This document shows, in pieces, positions 38,901 to 51,401 of a DNA stretch of 64,000 bases; the stretch's first letter is position 1; each line of letters starts with the position of its first letter. The notes beneath the pieces are model-generated. The model did no database searches. It was given only the letters and a program-made list of their open reading frames with translations, and had not been told where the DNA came from. The stretch is taken from NCBI GenBank assembly GCA_963920665.1, contig OY987263.1:31422547-31486546 (forward strand), written 5' to 3'. Source of the stretch: Straminergon stramineum. Its lineage: Eukaryota > Streptophyta > Bryopsida > Hypnales > Calliergonaceae. The position numbers were made by a program, and so were the translations under genes.

Positions 38901-41900
38901 GTTTACTCGGACTATTTTTTGCTACTAGTGGTACATGTTCCATGGAAGTCTGTTGAGTATGTCACTAGTGGTAGTGTGTTGCAGTACACTGTATCATATT
39001 TTGAACGAATGAATGACTGGAATTGGCACTTTGATATGTATCAGTTGTTGCGGAGACATTGACCAATGCTATGCCGAACAAGTTCAACCTTTTCCGGAAT
39101 GAGGAATGGTACAGTCGACCAAACCAATTTTTTTTTTGAAACCGACCAAACCATATTTTTGGATCAAATTTTATGTTCACATGCAGACTTCAGAATAGTA
39201 CTAGTGAGGATTAGTAATTTGATAATTTTGTTTGTCACCCTGTTTGTTGTGACTGGATTTCATCAAATTTCGTTAATCTTGACAGGATCCGGTACCTCTT
39301 GATTGCTCGACTGTTGCGATTGACAAGACTACTGGTCTTGGTGGAGCGCTATAAAGTTATGGTGACGACGTTCTTGAAGCTCATTCCAAGTCTCATGCCT
39401 TACTTGGGAATCACGTTTTGCCTCATGTGTATCTTCTGCACCTTAGGCATCCAGGTAATCAATTATACCCCGAAGAGCTCCAAAGTCCATATTATTGATG
39501 ATGAACAGGGTGCTTCAGTGCTATGTTTTGTCTATATATACCTTCTCATCCATCCAAAGTAATACTTGGATCTTTAAAAGACATCATTCCTTTATGACCA
39601 ATTTGATGAATTTGAGGTAAATAATGTATTTTCTCTTACTAAGATGTAAGCAAAGATGTGCAAACGTTAAAAAATGGATTCAGACGTGAAAGGGTTAACA
39701 TACGTTTTTTGTAATTCATTTTCTTAATGATTTGAAACGTACTTCAGTATTTGGTATCTAAGAATTTTAGCTAGCATGATACTTTACAAATCCAGGTTTT
39801 GTTGCCATTTTTGTTGTGTCAACAATGTATCAGGAAAAATGTGGGTAACTGGACATTTATGTGCAGCTATTTGGCGGCATCATTTATGATGGCAATCCAA
39901 GGCTGCCAGGCAGCGCCATTGCTGAGAACGAGTATCCAATTTAAGCATTGTCTTTCTTGTGTCTATGGGTTACTTTGCACTCTTTGCTGCGGAAATGGAA
40001 TGTCCACGTCACCTTTCGAGAGCGTACAATCAGTCTTATGATGACATGTGAAATTATTTATTCTTAAATCATCTTTTTTGAGTAATTTTACGCCAAACCT
40101 GCTCGCAACAACTGTACATTCACCTTGTGTAAGGACTTAACCATTCACAGCTATTTCGTGAAGAACTTCAACGACTTTCCTTCAGGGATGGTGGTTCTTT
40201 TCGATTTGCTCATTACAGGAAACTGGCATGTGTGGATGGATGTAAGTGCCTCATCTTTAAAATTTCTTTACTTCATTGCTACACTTCAAAACTTCAGGCT
40301 GTTTGTAGAAATCAAGTCTTGTTTTTGTCAAGGAATCTACCCAACTTGGCTAGAGCTGGTAATTGATGAATTCTGAGTATTTGACTGTTCTCCTTGGCAA
40401 GAGAATGATTATTTACCAAGTTGGGGTTACTGCTTGGTTAGAACCAGCGTTGTGTAGGTATGAAATATTCCTACAGGGAAATCTTCAATTGACGTTCATT
40501 TAAGATATTATCCAATAGGTTTCCACCACATTTCACCATGTCTCTAAATTGTAGATGTTTGTGAGACTCTAGACATACCCATACAATTCTGTTTAGAACA
40601 CGACATGATTCTTCCTTGTGTTTTGAAAGCAATAGGTAGAGAAATAAATGTCTAACTAAATCGCAATTGAGTGTATCAGGGCTTCCAAGAATTGACCGGC
40701 AAGTGGTGGTCTCAATTCTACTTTTGGAGCTTTTACGTGCTCGGAGTTCTTTTCCTGTTCAATCTGGTACGTTTCATTCGTCTAACTATGTTGCATGAAA
40801 TTGTGTACAGTAAGAAATTTATTTGCGACTATTTTGTTCTGGATTCCCTGGTTTTGGCGAAAGCTCATTGATACAGTCTATTTAACTGGATGAAACAGGT
40901 CGTAGCATTTGTGCTTGAAGCCTTCTTTGCAGAGATGGAAATTCATTCCGCCGCTAAAGAATCTGCTGCAAATGATGATAGTTCATCAGATGATGAGGTT
41001 AGGCCACGTTCTCAACTACTGAAAGCTTTTGCAACCAAATTTGGGACTCCTTTGCATATGGTCTTTTATTTTGAATTTGTATGTTATAAATACGTAGTAG
41101 AGTACGGTAGTCCTTTCAACTCATTTCAAAATAGGGATTTTCAGTATGTTTCAGTGAAATATTAGAGGTGAATCTACTACAGATTATGCTATGAATAGAG
41201 ATGGCAAGTCATTTTTGAATGGGTTGTTCACAAATCTAAAACAGTGTAACTGTAAAGATAATTCTATTGTATTTTGACTTCTGGTCGATGTTGACTGTTG
41301 TCTTGAAAAGTTGCACTTTCCTGCACACGATCAAAATTTGGTAATTTTGATGAGAACTTTAGATTTTTTGGTATGAAGAGACAATACATACATTTGAAAT
41401 TGCTTGAAACATTTTAGAGGTTGACCATGTATTCTCGTTCCTGAGATCAACATGTCTTGTTTCTTACCTCAGTGAGTAAATTGATTATATTTGTTTTGAA
41501 TTGCTCTCAATGTTATTCTCTTTTGCAATTGATTAGCAGGACCGAAGGGATCGTCGAGATCCTCGTCAGAAGGCAAGAAGGTAAGAAATTAAATCATGAG
41601 GCTGGCTTTCATGTCTATTATATGTGTATAGTTGATACCTTCACTTACCCAATTATCAAATGAAGTATTGATTGCTAAGTCTTTTCCATGTGGTCCTTTT
41701 GGAAGCTTCCTTGTGTTTTATGTGCACACATCTTCACAACTCGAGTCGATTTGGTTTTTAAAATGCTCATCATTTTGCTTGTGCTTGTGAGGTTTTACTT
41801 ACACCCATTGTTTGTGACCGTCTGTCAGGGCCAAAAATGACAACGTCGAGTCGTTGATGAACCACATTTTGAGTTCAGAGATTGAAAAGACCAGATCCGA

Positions 41901-41916
41901 GAAACACATTGCTTAG
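32905..41916 (+). CDS. TPC1: Two-pore voltage-gated cation channel TPC1 (vacuolar)
   Basis: Exons: 32905-33090, 33604-33747, 34156-34263, 34440-34535, 35241-35374, 35701-35761, 36109-36275, 36481-36586, 36781-36858, 36985-37046, 37276-37348, 37483-37548, 37744-37887, 38184-38241, 38392-38499, 39045-39108, 39286-39454, 39867-39931, 40151-40241, 40680-40766, 40899-40997, 41540-41580, 41829-41916 (764 residues). Two six-helix repeats flank cytosolic EF hands. The N-terminal EESLL (2-6) sits where Arabidopsis TPC1 has its EDPLI tonoplast-sorting dileucine. Pore 1 has [18 protein letters not shown]; pore 2 has [17 protein letters not shown]. The second voltage sensor is [18 protein letters not shown]-hand 1 loop (358-369, [12 protein letters not shown]) is degenerate; EF-hand 2 (399-410) is better kept. 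TPC1 carries the slow vacuolar cation current. The start of exon 7 is at the CAG before 36,109, not the nearby ATG. Bryophytes have two TPC types; which this is cannot be told here. Confidence 0.95.
33203..33222. repeat. GACA tetranucleotide microsatellite in TPC1 intron 1
   Basis: About five GACA units following GACGGACG, a simple repeat within the first intron. Confidence 0.8.
39528..39625 (+). repeat. dispersed repeat D, copy inside TPC1 intron 17
   Basis: Resembles 140-240 over about 100 bp in the same orientation. The intron is a larger one (39,455-39,866), so an old insertion is plausible. Confidence 0.5.
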
Positions 41917-44450
41917 TTCAATTTTGAGTCAACACTTACAGAAGCGATAGTACTATAGTGATGAATATGATAGTTTTGAAATACTAGTATTGAGAGTTGT
42001 AGAATAAACTAAATTAGATGAAAGTGCTTCATTATTAGCAGATGGGCCTTGTTATATTAAGGTAGAAGTTGTAAAAGTAACCAATATGTGTTCTTAAAGG
42101 AGGTGGATTTGATAATGGATATTGTTCTATTGCACAAAGGTATGCAAATTGTAAAATGAATGTGTTAATTTTTCTTCCAATTATTGCACCCACATCATTC
42201 TAGTTGGGGTGATAGTCCACCTTTTTACTGTAGTTGTGCTATGGTTGTTAGTACTGTAAAATGCACTTGTTTGTATTACTTGATTATCAATGTTTTTTTC
42301 ATTTTTATTCTTGAAATGTGTAATGATTTGTACTGAAGGAAGAGGTTATAGAATCTTAGTATCAAGGGACAATTTCTTTCTTCACTAATTAACCCTGGAA
42401 GGATGCTAAGGATAGTTAGTGTCCAATGAATGATAGAGCATACTTCTATTTGGAAGAGAGGGACAATCTTTCATCCTTGGAATTTGTTTGGAAAGGAGAT
42501 CAAATTTTTACATGAAATTTTTAGGATGAAAGTTAATCATCCCAATTTACATATGAAGCTTTATTTCATGTCATTTGATAAACATGGTAAAAATTATAAG
42601 GTTTCTTTTTACTCCAATGTCAAACCACGCACCTAAAAGTTTATTCCCAAATACATATGTAGACATATAGATATAGATATGTTTGTAATTAAGTTTACAA
42701 ATTCATATCTAATCAAAAACATTTGAACCATTCAATTTTAAATAATGAGGTGAAAGTGATTAGGATTTTTCTGTGAACAATGAAGGTAGAAAAAACAAAA
42801 AAAGACATTTTTAGAACTCAATTTTGAAAGTTTCCAAATAAAAAAAAGAAAGGATACCTATTTTTTGTAGAATATTCTCATCATAGGGATTCATCATTCT
42901 CAATTTTGTGTAAATGTTGTTCATTTAGCAATTTAGTTTTTTCTTTCATCTATATTAACTTCCATTTAATACTTTTTTTAAAAGATAAATGTGAAAGTTA
43001 TTTTTGTTAAATATTTTTATATATAATCTCAAACCATTTTTCGACATATCATCTAAATTTTATAAGTTCCAAACAAACATGTTTTCTCCTAAAACTATTG
43101 TAAGACAAAACTTCATTTCTAAGAAGGGTTAGAAAACCTACTTTTTGAAGTTTAGGTGCATTGAACCTACAATTGGTGGGGATTTTCACCCTAAAATTTG
43201 AAAATGGTGTGCATGAGCAAATTATCTAAATGATCTTACAGTTGGATTCCTTAAAGAATAAATATAGATGAAGCCTTGCTTTGGATATGATATTTTGAAG
43301 CAATTTTGAGCTTCAAATCACCATTGTATTTTAGGAGCTAAACCTTAAATGTCAAGATCTAGCCCAAGGGTTTGATTTTTCAGAGAATCTTGAGGATTCC
43401 ATCTCTAATGTTCAATTAGAATCCAACTTTTCCATATCATTCTTTGTATCTCTGAAAGATACATCTATCAAACAAACTTTTGTATTTCAAATCACAATTT
43501 GGTTGTGTATTTTTGGCATCCAATGTTTTCATTCCCTAGCTTATAGGTTACATGTTGCCCAAGATGTTGCCTTGGGAAAGGCAGAAGTTCATCATTGATT
43601 GGTCACTAATTTGTATAAGCCCTATACTCATATAAGAAAAGGTTGTCAAATTCTATTTTGGGCTTCCCTCCCTAGACTTAAAATATTATTTAAGGGTTTA
43701 ATTAATCAAAGGTGCTTGCAATTCTTTTCAAAAAAATATTATGGCCCATTAATCTCAAGTCAAATTGAGCACCTCCAAATATCCATGTGATGTGGGGAAA
43801 TAACAATGCAAGATATTTCCATTGTATTGAGGTATATGCACCTACAATTGCTACCTATTGCAATCTTTAAAAAGTAACCGAAATTTTGATGAATAATGTG
43901 CACTCTTTTAGCAATTTAAAGAGTTGTGCTAAAGAGTCTCGAAAACTCTTGCTCAAAATTGGAGAGATATTTTCTTTCAAATATCATCTTAGGTGAACAC
44001 CAATAATTGACAATAGGATCACCCATAAATCAAAAACACACATACTAAAAAGAACACAATATACAAGAATCATTCATTTTCGTGTTGATATTTGGATAGA
44101 ATTGAAAATGAGATAATGAATGATGATCACAATGGTCTTTCACTTGGGGGCTATTCCATGCTAGGGACTCTATTGAAAGATTACAACTCAATATATTAAT
44201 TTTTTCTAATAATGTGTGACACTAATTTACCAAAATTCACACTATTTTGAATTAGTGCAAGTTGAAATATTACTATCTTGCAACAATTTCCACAAAAATA
44301 ATATATTATGGTGACATCACTTTTCTAAGTGACATTCACCCCCTACCCCACCCCACGCACTAATAGAACAAGAATGGTGTGACTGTGAGGCTCTGTCTTA
44401 GGTGAATAATAATATGCATAGTAGGAAAATTAATCTCATATTAGGAGGCA
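41917..44450. other. AT-rich DNA downstream of TPC1
   Basis: The TPC1 3'-UTR presumably fills the first part. Short open frames at 42,430 and 43,599 carry no recognisable domain. No RNA gene or clear repeat was identified. Confidence 0.55.
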
Positions 44451-45369
44451 AGGATTGAAACTTTTTGCAATTAGTTGATTGTAAGGGGGTCGGACTAGTT
44501 CGGGGGGTTGTTTCGGGTCGAAAGGGGGGAGGTCAAGTTGGAAGGAGGCGGTCAAAAGGGGGGCAGCTTTGGAAGTAGGGTTTGGAAGGGTCGGGGTCCG
44601 ACTAATCGGAAGGGGTCCAACTAGTCGGAGATTGAGGTTGAGGTCCAACCTAGTCGAACTCCTTTGAATTTTTATTTTTATTAATTTTTTGTTTTTTTAA
44701 ATTTATTATTATTATTTCATTTTTTTTAATTGGCTTGTATATCAAGTCATGAGTTTGAGTCTTGTGAAATTGGTTAGACTTGCATAGGTTAGATTTACAT
44801 AGCTTAGACTTACACAATAGACTTATATAGTGTAGAATTATGTAGATTAGACTAGGTGAAGTTTGCTTAGCTTAAATTTGCATAGCTTAGACTTACATAG
44901 TAGACTTACATAGTATAGACTTATTATGGAGATTAGACTAGGTTAGGCTTACATAGCTTAGACCTACATAGTATAGACTTACTTAGTGGTTGAACTTACT
45001 AGTGCAGACTTACATATTTTAGACATCTTAGATTGTCTTGACTAGGTGAGATTTTTTGCAATAAATCCAAAAAAAATCCTTCTTAAGAGATGCTAGTTTA
45101 CCAACTTAAGTGCATGGATTTTGTTTCCTGGCATTCCAACTCATCTCCAAACAAATCAGGGTTGTTCTGTCAAACGTGTTTTGCGGTTTGGGTGTCGAGT
45201 TGTTCGTTTGATGTTGTATGTCGTATAAGACGAGTGTCGCATATACGAGACAAATTTGACAAACATGAAATTAGGGCTTAGGATTTTCGGGTAGGGCAGC
45301 CAAAATTTTTATCTTACGTGGCGGGTTGTCAACAGTGACATGGAAAGCTTTGACCACATCACCATGGGC
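44451..45369. repeat. Low-complexity region with TAGACTTACATAG-type repeats
   Basis: From 44,480 to 44,650 the plus strand is G-rich with recurrent GGTC-ACTAGTCGG words. From about 44,775 to 45,035 a degenerate short repeat of the form CTTAGACTTACATAG recurs a dozen or so times with drifting spacing. No gene is seen. The function is unknown. Confidence 0.6.
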
Positions 45370-45560
45370 GACAGCGGGTGGGGCGCGTGCGGGTAAGGTG
45401 GGGCAACCGCGGGTCCTAGAATGAGGGTGATTGTGGGTCCAAAATCCAGGGCGACTACGGGTAAGGTGGGGCGACCGCGGGTCCTAGAATGAGGGCGACT
45501 GCGGGTCCAACCCAAGGCGACTGAGGGTGTAAAGGCAACCCCGGGTGTAAGGAAAAGGGC
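45370..45560 (-). repeat. GC-rich polar repeat block 1 (no ORF attached)
   Basis: Repeated words of the type GGGCGACTGCGGGTCC on the plus strand, so the minus strand reads GACCCGCAGTCGCC. This is the same sequence type as the blocks upstream of the ORF units further right. On the minus strand nothing coding follows to the left, so this may be an orphan or a decayed unit. Confidence 0.65.
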
Positions 45561-46422
45561 AATCTTGGCTTTATCCCATACGCAAGGAATTTTTTTTGTT
45601 CTGTGGATGATAAGAACTTCTAATATACGACATAAGTGCAATTGTCCATCTTTGAAAATTTGGTCCCAAAAGAGAGATCTTACTGAGCCCTCATACTAGA
45701 AATGAGTATTTTTGTGAGGGGAAAGGCAAGTACATCACATCACATAGTTCCATTGGAGATGATTTTCATACTCACTAGTCCATCCATAAAAGGTTAAGAG
45801 CAACCTCGTGTGCCATTGCAATTCCAAACATGGATATAACGACCATTTCAATCTTGCTCACGATTTAGGATCCTTCAGTTTCCATGTGCCATTGCATTCT
45901 CCTAAGCCTTAAATTAAGTACTTCACATTCTGTGGTCATTCACTCATTCATAGGAGCCTCCGAGTTCTACATTTTTTTATTACATATGGTTGGGAATTTC
46001 TAATTCAAATTTTCTACTCCTATTGAAGTATAGAGGCCAATATCGCAATCGGATATAATAATTACACCAAAAATAGATACAAAAACAAGAAAAAAGTAAG
46101 GATAATTAGTATTACTGTAATTATAAGTTGTACACACTAATAGAGTAGTGACCCAATCTTATAAATGAACTTCTACTTCAATTGTACTTCCATGAACTTT
46201 ATTAAGATCTCCACTTCTACACCTCTAGAAGTCCACACTAAAGACAATGAACAGAACTTTGTAATTCTAACACTATCATGCTTTCATACTAAAGTAGATA
46301 CTACACAAAACTCATCTATAGGCTATTTGCCTATGAACTTAAGCTAGAAAACTTGAACACACCAAAATTATGCAAAAGCATTACATTACCACTTCACTAC
46401 CTCTAAATCTATATTTATAAAG
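45561..46422. other. Non-coding stretch downstream of the hAT element
   Basis: AT-rich, with no supported gene or repeat. It follows the end of the hAT-derived frame on the minus strand. Confidence 0.5.
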
Positions 46423-49400
46423 TTATAGTGAAAATGTGTAATCACTAGGCACCTCATCAACGTCAGGGTCAGAATCATCATCCGACTCCTCCACCCTTTC
46501 ACTATCATCACGGTTGCCATTCTCGTCGTCCTCCCTTCGTACTCGTTCATTTTGCACTTCATGTTCTACCTCTGAGTTCACGTTCCGCACTTCAGTATCC
46601 ATGCCGCCGTTGCCGCTAGTTTGCACCAATCGTTTAGTCAACCTCAATGCATCTGTTGTTCCATCAAGGTTGGATGCAAGGTGTCGTTCGCCTCTATTGG
46701 ATTGCCCAATGTTTCGAGTGGAATTGGCTTCACCCATGATGAATCTTTGGACAACATGGTTTAGTCGTTTGGGATTTCTTTGCAACCTCTCCTACGTCTT
46801 CTTCAATCGCTTTTTCTGTCCTCTTATGCCTTTACGCACAAGCAAGGACGATTCTCTAGGGCCAAAAATTGAGGAGGGTTGAGTGGGTTGCGGAGCAGAG
46901 GCATGGCCTTCATTATCAATTGTCCTAAGAAGACTATTACACAAGGGTGGCCTAGTCGCATGGGTTGGTATAGACCTAGTCACCCTAGCATTGTTTGCGT
47001 TTCCTCCTCCATTGAAAGGCACAATACGATTCTAGTTCATAACAACTTGCAAGGGCAAGTCTGAATCATATTCCACATTTTCTGTTCTTAAGGGGCTCCG
47101 TAATGGAGAAAGTGGACTGCTTGTATACACAACATCTTCAATGTGTGTTGGCGGTGTTGCCTCCTCTTGCCTTTCATTTACCTTAGCAACTTGAGTAGTG
47201 CTTCATAGGTTCATTACCCTTGTAGAACCCTGATCTACAACATTTGGAGATCTTGCTTCCTTAGCTCTTGTTGGCATTGGATTATTTATGCCTTCATTGG
47301 GGTTGTCGGGACTATTTACCCTCGTCAGTGATGAATTTATTGGAGGAGGTACATTCCTATCCCTAGCAGAGAAGTAGGGTTGCGGGGGCCTTCGCGATGC
47401 ACATTGAACCTCCTCTTCCTCAGAGTAGTACCTATTATTGTCAGCTGTAAATGTATTTCCATAGTTGTGTCTCCGTGGAGGACTATTTTCTCTATGAATC
47501 AGTCCTGCCCACATATTTCCACGTAGGCGCTCTTCTACCAGCCTAACGTTCTCATCAGCTCGAGCCATTCTGACTGAGTCGCCATTCCCTGATGATTCTG
47601 TAGCTAATGGCTCCTCATTCTCTTCCGAGGTATTTCCATCCACAAGGTATTTTTCATAAAACATTGCAGGATTGCGTCCACGTTCCTCACATTCAAGTTT
47701 ACTGTTGGTGTAGATATACACCAATGCTTCCGCCTTGGATGTGGTTAGGCGATTTCACACTTTATTGTGCACAAACGAATACATGATTCAATTCCTTTCA
47801 TATGATGATGTTGAGCATGTCAAAGATAGAACTCTCATTGCAATTTTTGAGAGAACATTAGCATCCACAAGATTCCACCATTGATGAGGCATTAGTTTAC
47901 ATTGTGTAATATCAAGAGCCTCTTCTAAGGGGTCAAAAGGGCATGTCTTCTCTTTAAATTGGGTAAGCTCCTACAATGCCTCCACGTATGATAATCCCAA
48001 TGACTTGCTCATTTTTCGAAGCACCCAATTTAAGGCTCTTTTGGCCACACCGTCGTTACGAACGGTTCCTACTTCAATCAAGAAAGGATTTAAGAGTGCC
48101 CCTACATAGTGTAGGTTTGTAAGCATCAATTTCCAACGAGCCTCGAAATGCTTCTCAAAGTTCGTTGCAGTTTCATCATTCAGAAAAAAAAGGTTTGTTT
48201 CTCAAGCTCCCCACGTGCTCTTCAAGAGTCTTCATAACCAACCAAGCTTTAGGCATTGTTGGGGCTTTCCCATCAAACACTCGGAGAGCAATAAGGATGG
48301 ACTCCACCATGTACAAAAAATTATCACACTCCACCCAAAAAGATTCTGCATGAATGTCCTCCCGCACTATACAGGCTCGCGTTTTCAATATATCTCCATT
48401 TTGACAACGTTCCAAACTAGCCTCAAATTGCACATATGTCTCATCCATTATGACTCGAATCAATGCTGACTTGCACTCCACCGCACGTGATATCATAAGG
48501 AAGTTCATTGCAAAGCGTGTTTTAGAAGGCATTTGCAATGCTTTGTCTGGGGAGTACTTTCGGAAGAGAGCCAATGTGGAATGGTACCTCTTGATGTACT
48601 TTACTATTTGCATACAACGTCGTACTACTTTCTTCACCTTGCCATCTTTTGCCTAGTCTTCCAAAAGCAAGTCCAAAATGTGCACTACGCATCCTTGGGT
48701 ATACATGTGAGGATATTTCTCTTGTAACGCCTTCAAAGTCCCCGTCATGACATCAACATTGTCCGTACATAGTTGGACAATGTTTTTTGGGCCAACCTCT
48801 TCTATGTATTGTGCCATCATATTCGTTGTATATGCAATGTCCTTCTTCTCCCCTGTAGTGTCCACCGATTCAAGAAACACATCCCTCGCAAGACACACGA
48901 GCATTAAATTCAATAATGGACAGCTAGTAGTATCAAACCAACCATCCGAACAAATAGTCGCTCCATAAACTTCGATAGAGTGCTTTGTCCGCTCAGTGAC
49001 CATTTTAGAAACACTTTCCTTCTTTGGCTCTATCATTCTTGTACGCAAAGCATTGTATGAGGGCGGTTGGTATCATAGTCCTGATGCCGCTGTCTCTTTC
49101 ACTGCTTTCACAAAGGCAGGATGGCGCACAACATTGAATGCCAGGCTAGCCTCGTAAAAGAAGGAAGCCCACATGGTATCCAACTTCGCTCTTGTGCTAC
49201 TTTGTAATGCCTCATCCATGCTAGTTTGCCTAGAAATGGAAGGGTTATTCCTCCTCAAAATTGTTTGAGGAGTGGAATCTATTGAATTTGTAATAGGGAG
49301 CATTGGTTCATTCGTAGCACTAGGCTCCTCTGACCTCTCCCTACCCCCCTCCAACATAGGCTCTACCACAGTCTCATCCACAACATCAAATTTTGGAACC

Positions 49401-49699
49401 TCCTCATGCATTTGTTCAAAGCTCATTTCCTTTGGAACAACCCCACAACAAGTCCTAAACTTTTGTAATATTGCCCATGGGATTTTCTTACATCGCTCCG
49501 ATGCAATCCTGCCACCAAATCCAAAGTGATAGAATGCCCGCTTTTGTACAAACACGGAGGTCCACCCACAGAAAACATATGCTCGTGTATTTCCCGCAAA
49601 TTGACGATCAATGTCTACAACCAACCAAGGGTCCCACTCCTTTGTGGCTCTCCTTGTATCGTTAATGGTAGTCCTCCTCCCCTCCCCCCGACCAGCCAT
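46423..49699 (-). pseudogene. hAT-superfamily transposase, degenerate (DUF659 plus hAT dimerisation)
   Basis: One long intronless frame starts at ATG 49,699 and is broken by stops at 49,073-49,075 and 48,653-48,655, a likely 1-bp shift in a poly-T run near 48,180, and further stops to 46,423. The N-terminus resembles a decayed BED zinc finger. The DUF659 core is clear: ICSDGWFDTTSCPLLNLMLV, then EEVGPKNIVQLCTDN and EKYPHMYTQGCVVHILDLLL. The C-terminal hAT dimerisation region has HQWWNLVDANVLSKIAMRVL, CSTSSYERN and NRLTTSKAEALVYIYTN. After it about 420 codons continue in one frame, rich in Asn, Ser, Arg and acids, which is long for the family. Terminal inverted repeats were not found. GC-rich block 2 lies about 280 bp upstream of the ATG. 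Confidence 0.88.
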
Positions 49700-49974
49700 A
49701 TTGTTCCTCGCCTATGAGTTCTTAAAACAATATTATCATATGAATCAGAGCCTTGATTTAGAAAAAAGAATGGCAAAGCTACTTGCTTTGAACCGTCTTT
49801 CAAACCACTCAAACCAAGTCGTTGCCCTCCAAAGAACCAAACATCCGCAAAAAGCCTCTTTCAAAGATTCAAGTCATGAATTCATCCCCGAAGTAAGGTG
49901 AAAATCAAAGTCCGGCCCTTCAGCTTTATATTGCAATCTTGCTAGCACCGCAAGTCGCCCACTAAGAGTAAGAA

Positions 49975-50330
49975 TGGGTGCAAGAAACGAGCGACCTCAT
50001 AACAGGCGCAATCGCCCCGTGGGCGACTACAGGTCGACGGTTCGTACTAGGAGCGTGCGTGTGGATGAAAGGGCAACTGCAGGTCTAGGGGGGGCGAGTG
50101 CGGGTCCAAGGAGGGCGACTGCGGGTCGAAAGGGGGCGACTACGGGTCTAGGGGGACGACTGTGGGTCTAGGGCAAGATGACTGCGGGTAGAAGGGGGCG
50201 ACTACGGTTCTAGGGGGGGCGAGTGCGGGTAGAAGGGGAGCGGCTGCGGGTCTCAGGCGGGGCGACTTCGGGTAGAAGGGGGTGACTGCAGGTAGAAGGG
50301 GGGGTGACCGCGGGTCTCAAGAGGCAACCA
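49975..50330 (-). repeat. GC-rich polar repeat block 2, upstream of hAT unit
   Basis: About 350 bp of recurrent GGGCGACTGCGGGTC / GGGGCGACTACGGGT words on the plus strand, separated by AGAAGGG or TCTAGGG spacers. Read on the minus strand, the coding strand of the adjacent transposase, it is GACCCGCAGTCGCCC. Spacing is irregular, about 20-30 bp, unlike a CRISPR. Confidence 0.75.
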
Positions 50331-50495
50331 CGCTTATGCTTAGGACCCAAGGCCATTTCTGTTAACCCATTAGCATTCCATTGTTGAGTTTCTAGATGAA
50401 AGTCATCCTAGTTTAGATAGATATTTTATTAAACCCTAAACGCTATCCAAGGGTTTGACTTGGTATTTATAGATACTTCAAAAAAAGATTTTCAG

Positions 50496-50830
50496 GAATA
50501 TGGTCAGACTTAAAGAATACAATTTTTTTTTAAAACTACCACATGAAGGGAAACTCATTTCAAATCCATTCCAACAAACTTAATAAAAAATAAATAGAAT
50601 TATCTTGTACTCAAATTTAGAAAAAATTATGAAATTTCGCTTTCAAATTAAAAAGAAAAATGGAGGACAACATTGGTTGATCAAACCATATACATGGAAT
50701 CCACAACTCAAAATGTATAACTTCCATTTCTCTATCAATTCCAAAAGTATTCTTTTGAGTACCTTTTTATGATGTTTTTTCCCAAATTATAAATCTCAAG
50801 AAGAGTCCATACATTCATGGGTTGAAGAGC
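50496..50830 (+). repeat. dispersed repeat C, copy 2
   Basis: Diverged colinear partner of 31,321-31,665, in the same orientation. The surrounding 50,331-51,401 is AT-rich with no gene. Confidence 0.55.
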
Positions 50831-51401
50831 ATGGGGATGTTGTCATTTACAATATGTTCAAACCATATGTTAAAATACAGAAAAATGCAACCATATGAAC
50901 TTATATTGAAACTCTCATGGATGATGTAGCTTAAATTTATTGAGGGTTCTTTGTGTAGACTCAAAGTAACTAGAATTCTTTTTTTTTTTTAACACTACAC
51001 AAATTTTACAAGAAATTAACATTCACATAACTTGAAATCATCAAAATTTGTCAAAAATTCAAATGTTTGGATCCAAATGCAATCACATTTTCATTCACAA
51101 AAAATAAAAATAAACGTTCTTGTATTTCAACAAAAGTTAGGGCAAAACCTTTTTCTTCATATATCATGGAAGAAGTACATAGTCATAAAAGAAATAGGAG
51201 CCACCTAATTTATACTCCATCCATTTCCCCTTGTTCTTCCCTTTTCTTCTTTTCTAGTTCTATTTGGGCTCTTGCCACTCTCTCTTCCCTCTTCAAAAGA
51301 GTCAGGTCATGGTTCCACATCTTAGTTTGGATCCACTACTTCTTGAACAATGACATGAACTTGATGTGTGCCTTTGGCCACGACATCTTTTCCTCCAACT
51401 T

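Noticed and set aside
49975..50330. CRISPR-like array
   Set aside because: The repeated words are short and imperfect with variable spacing and no unique spacers, and the sequence is a plant nuclear genome.
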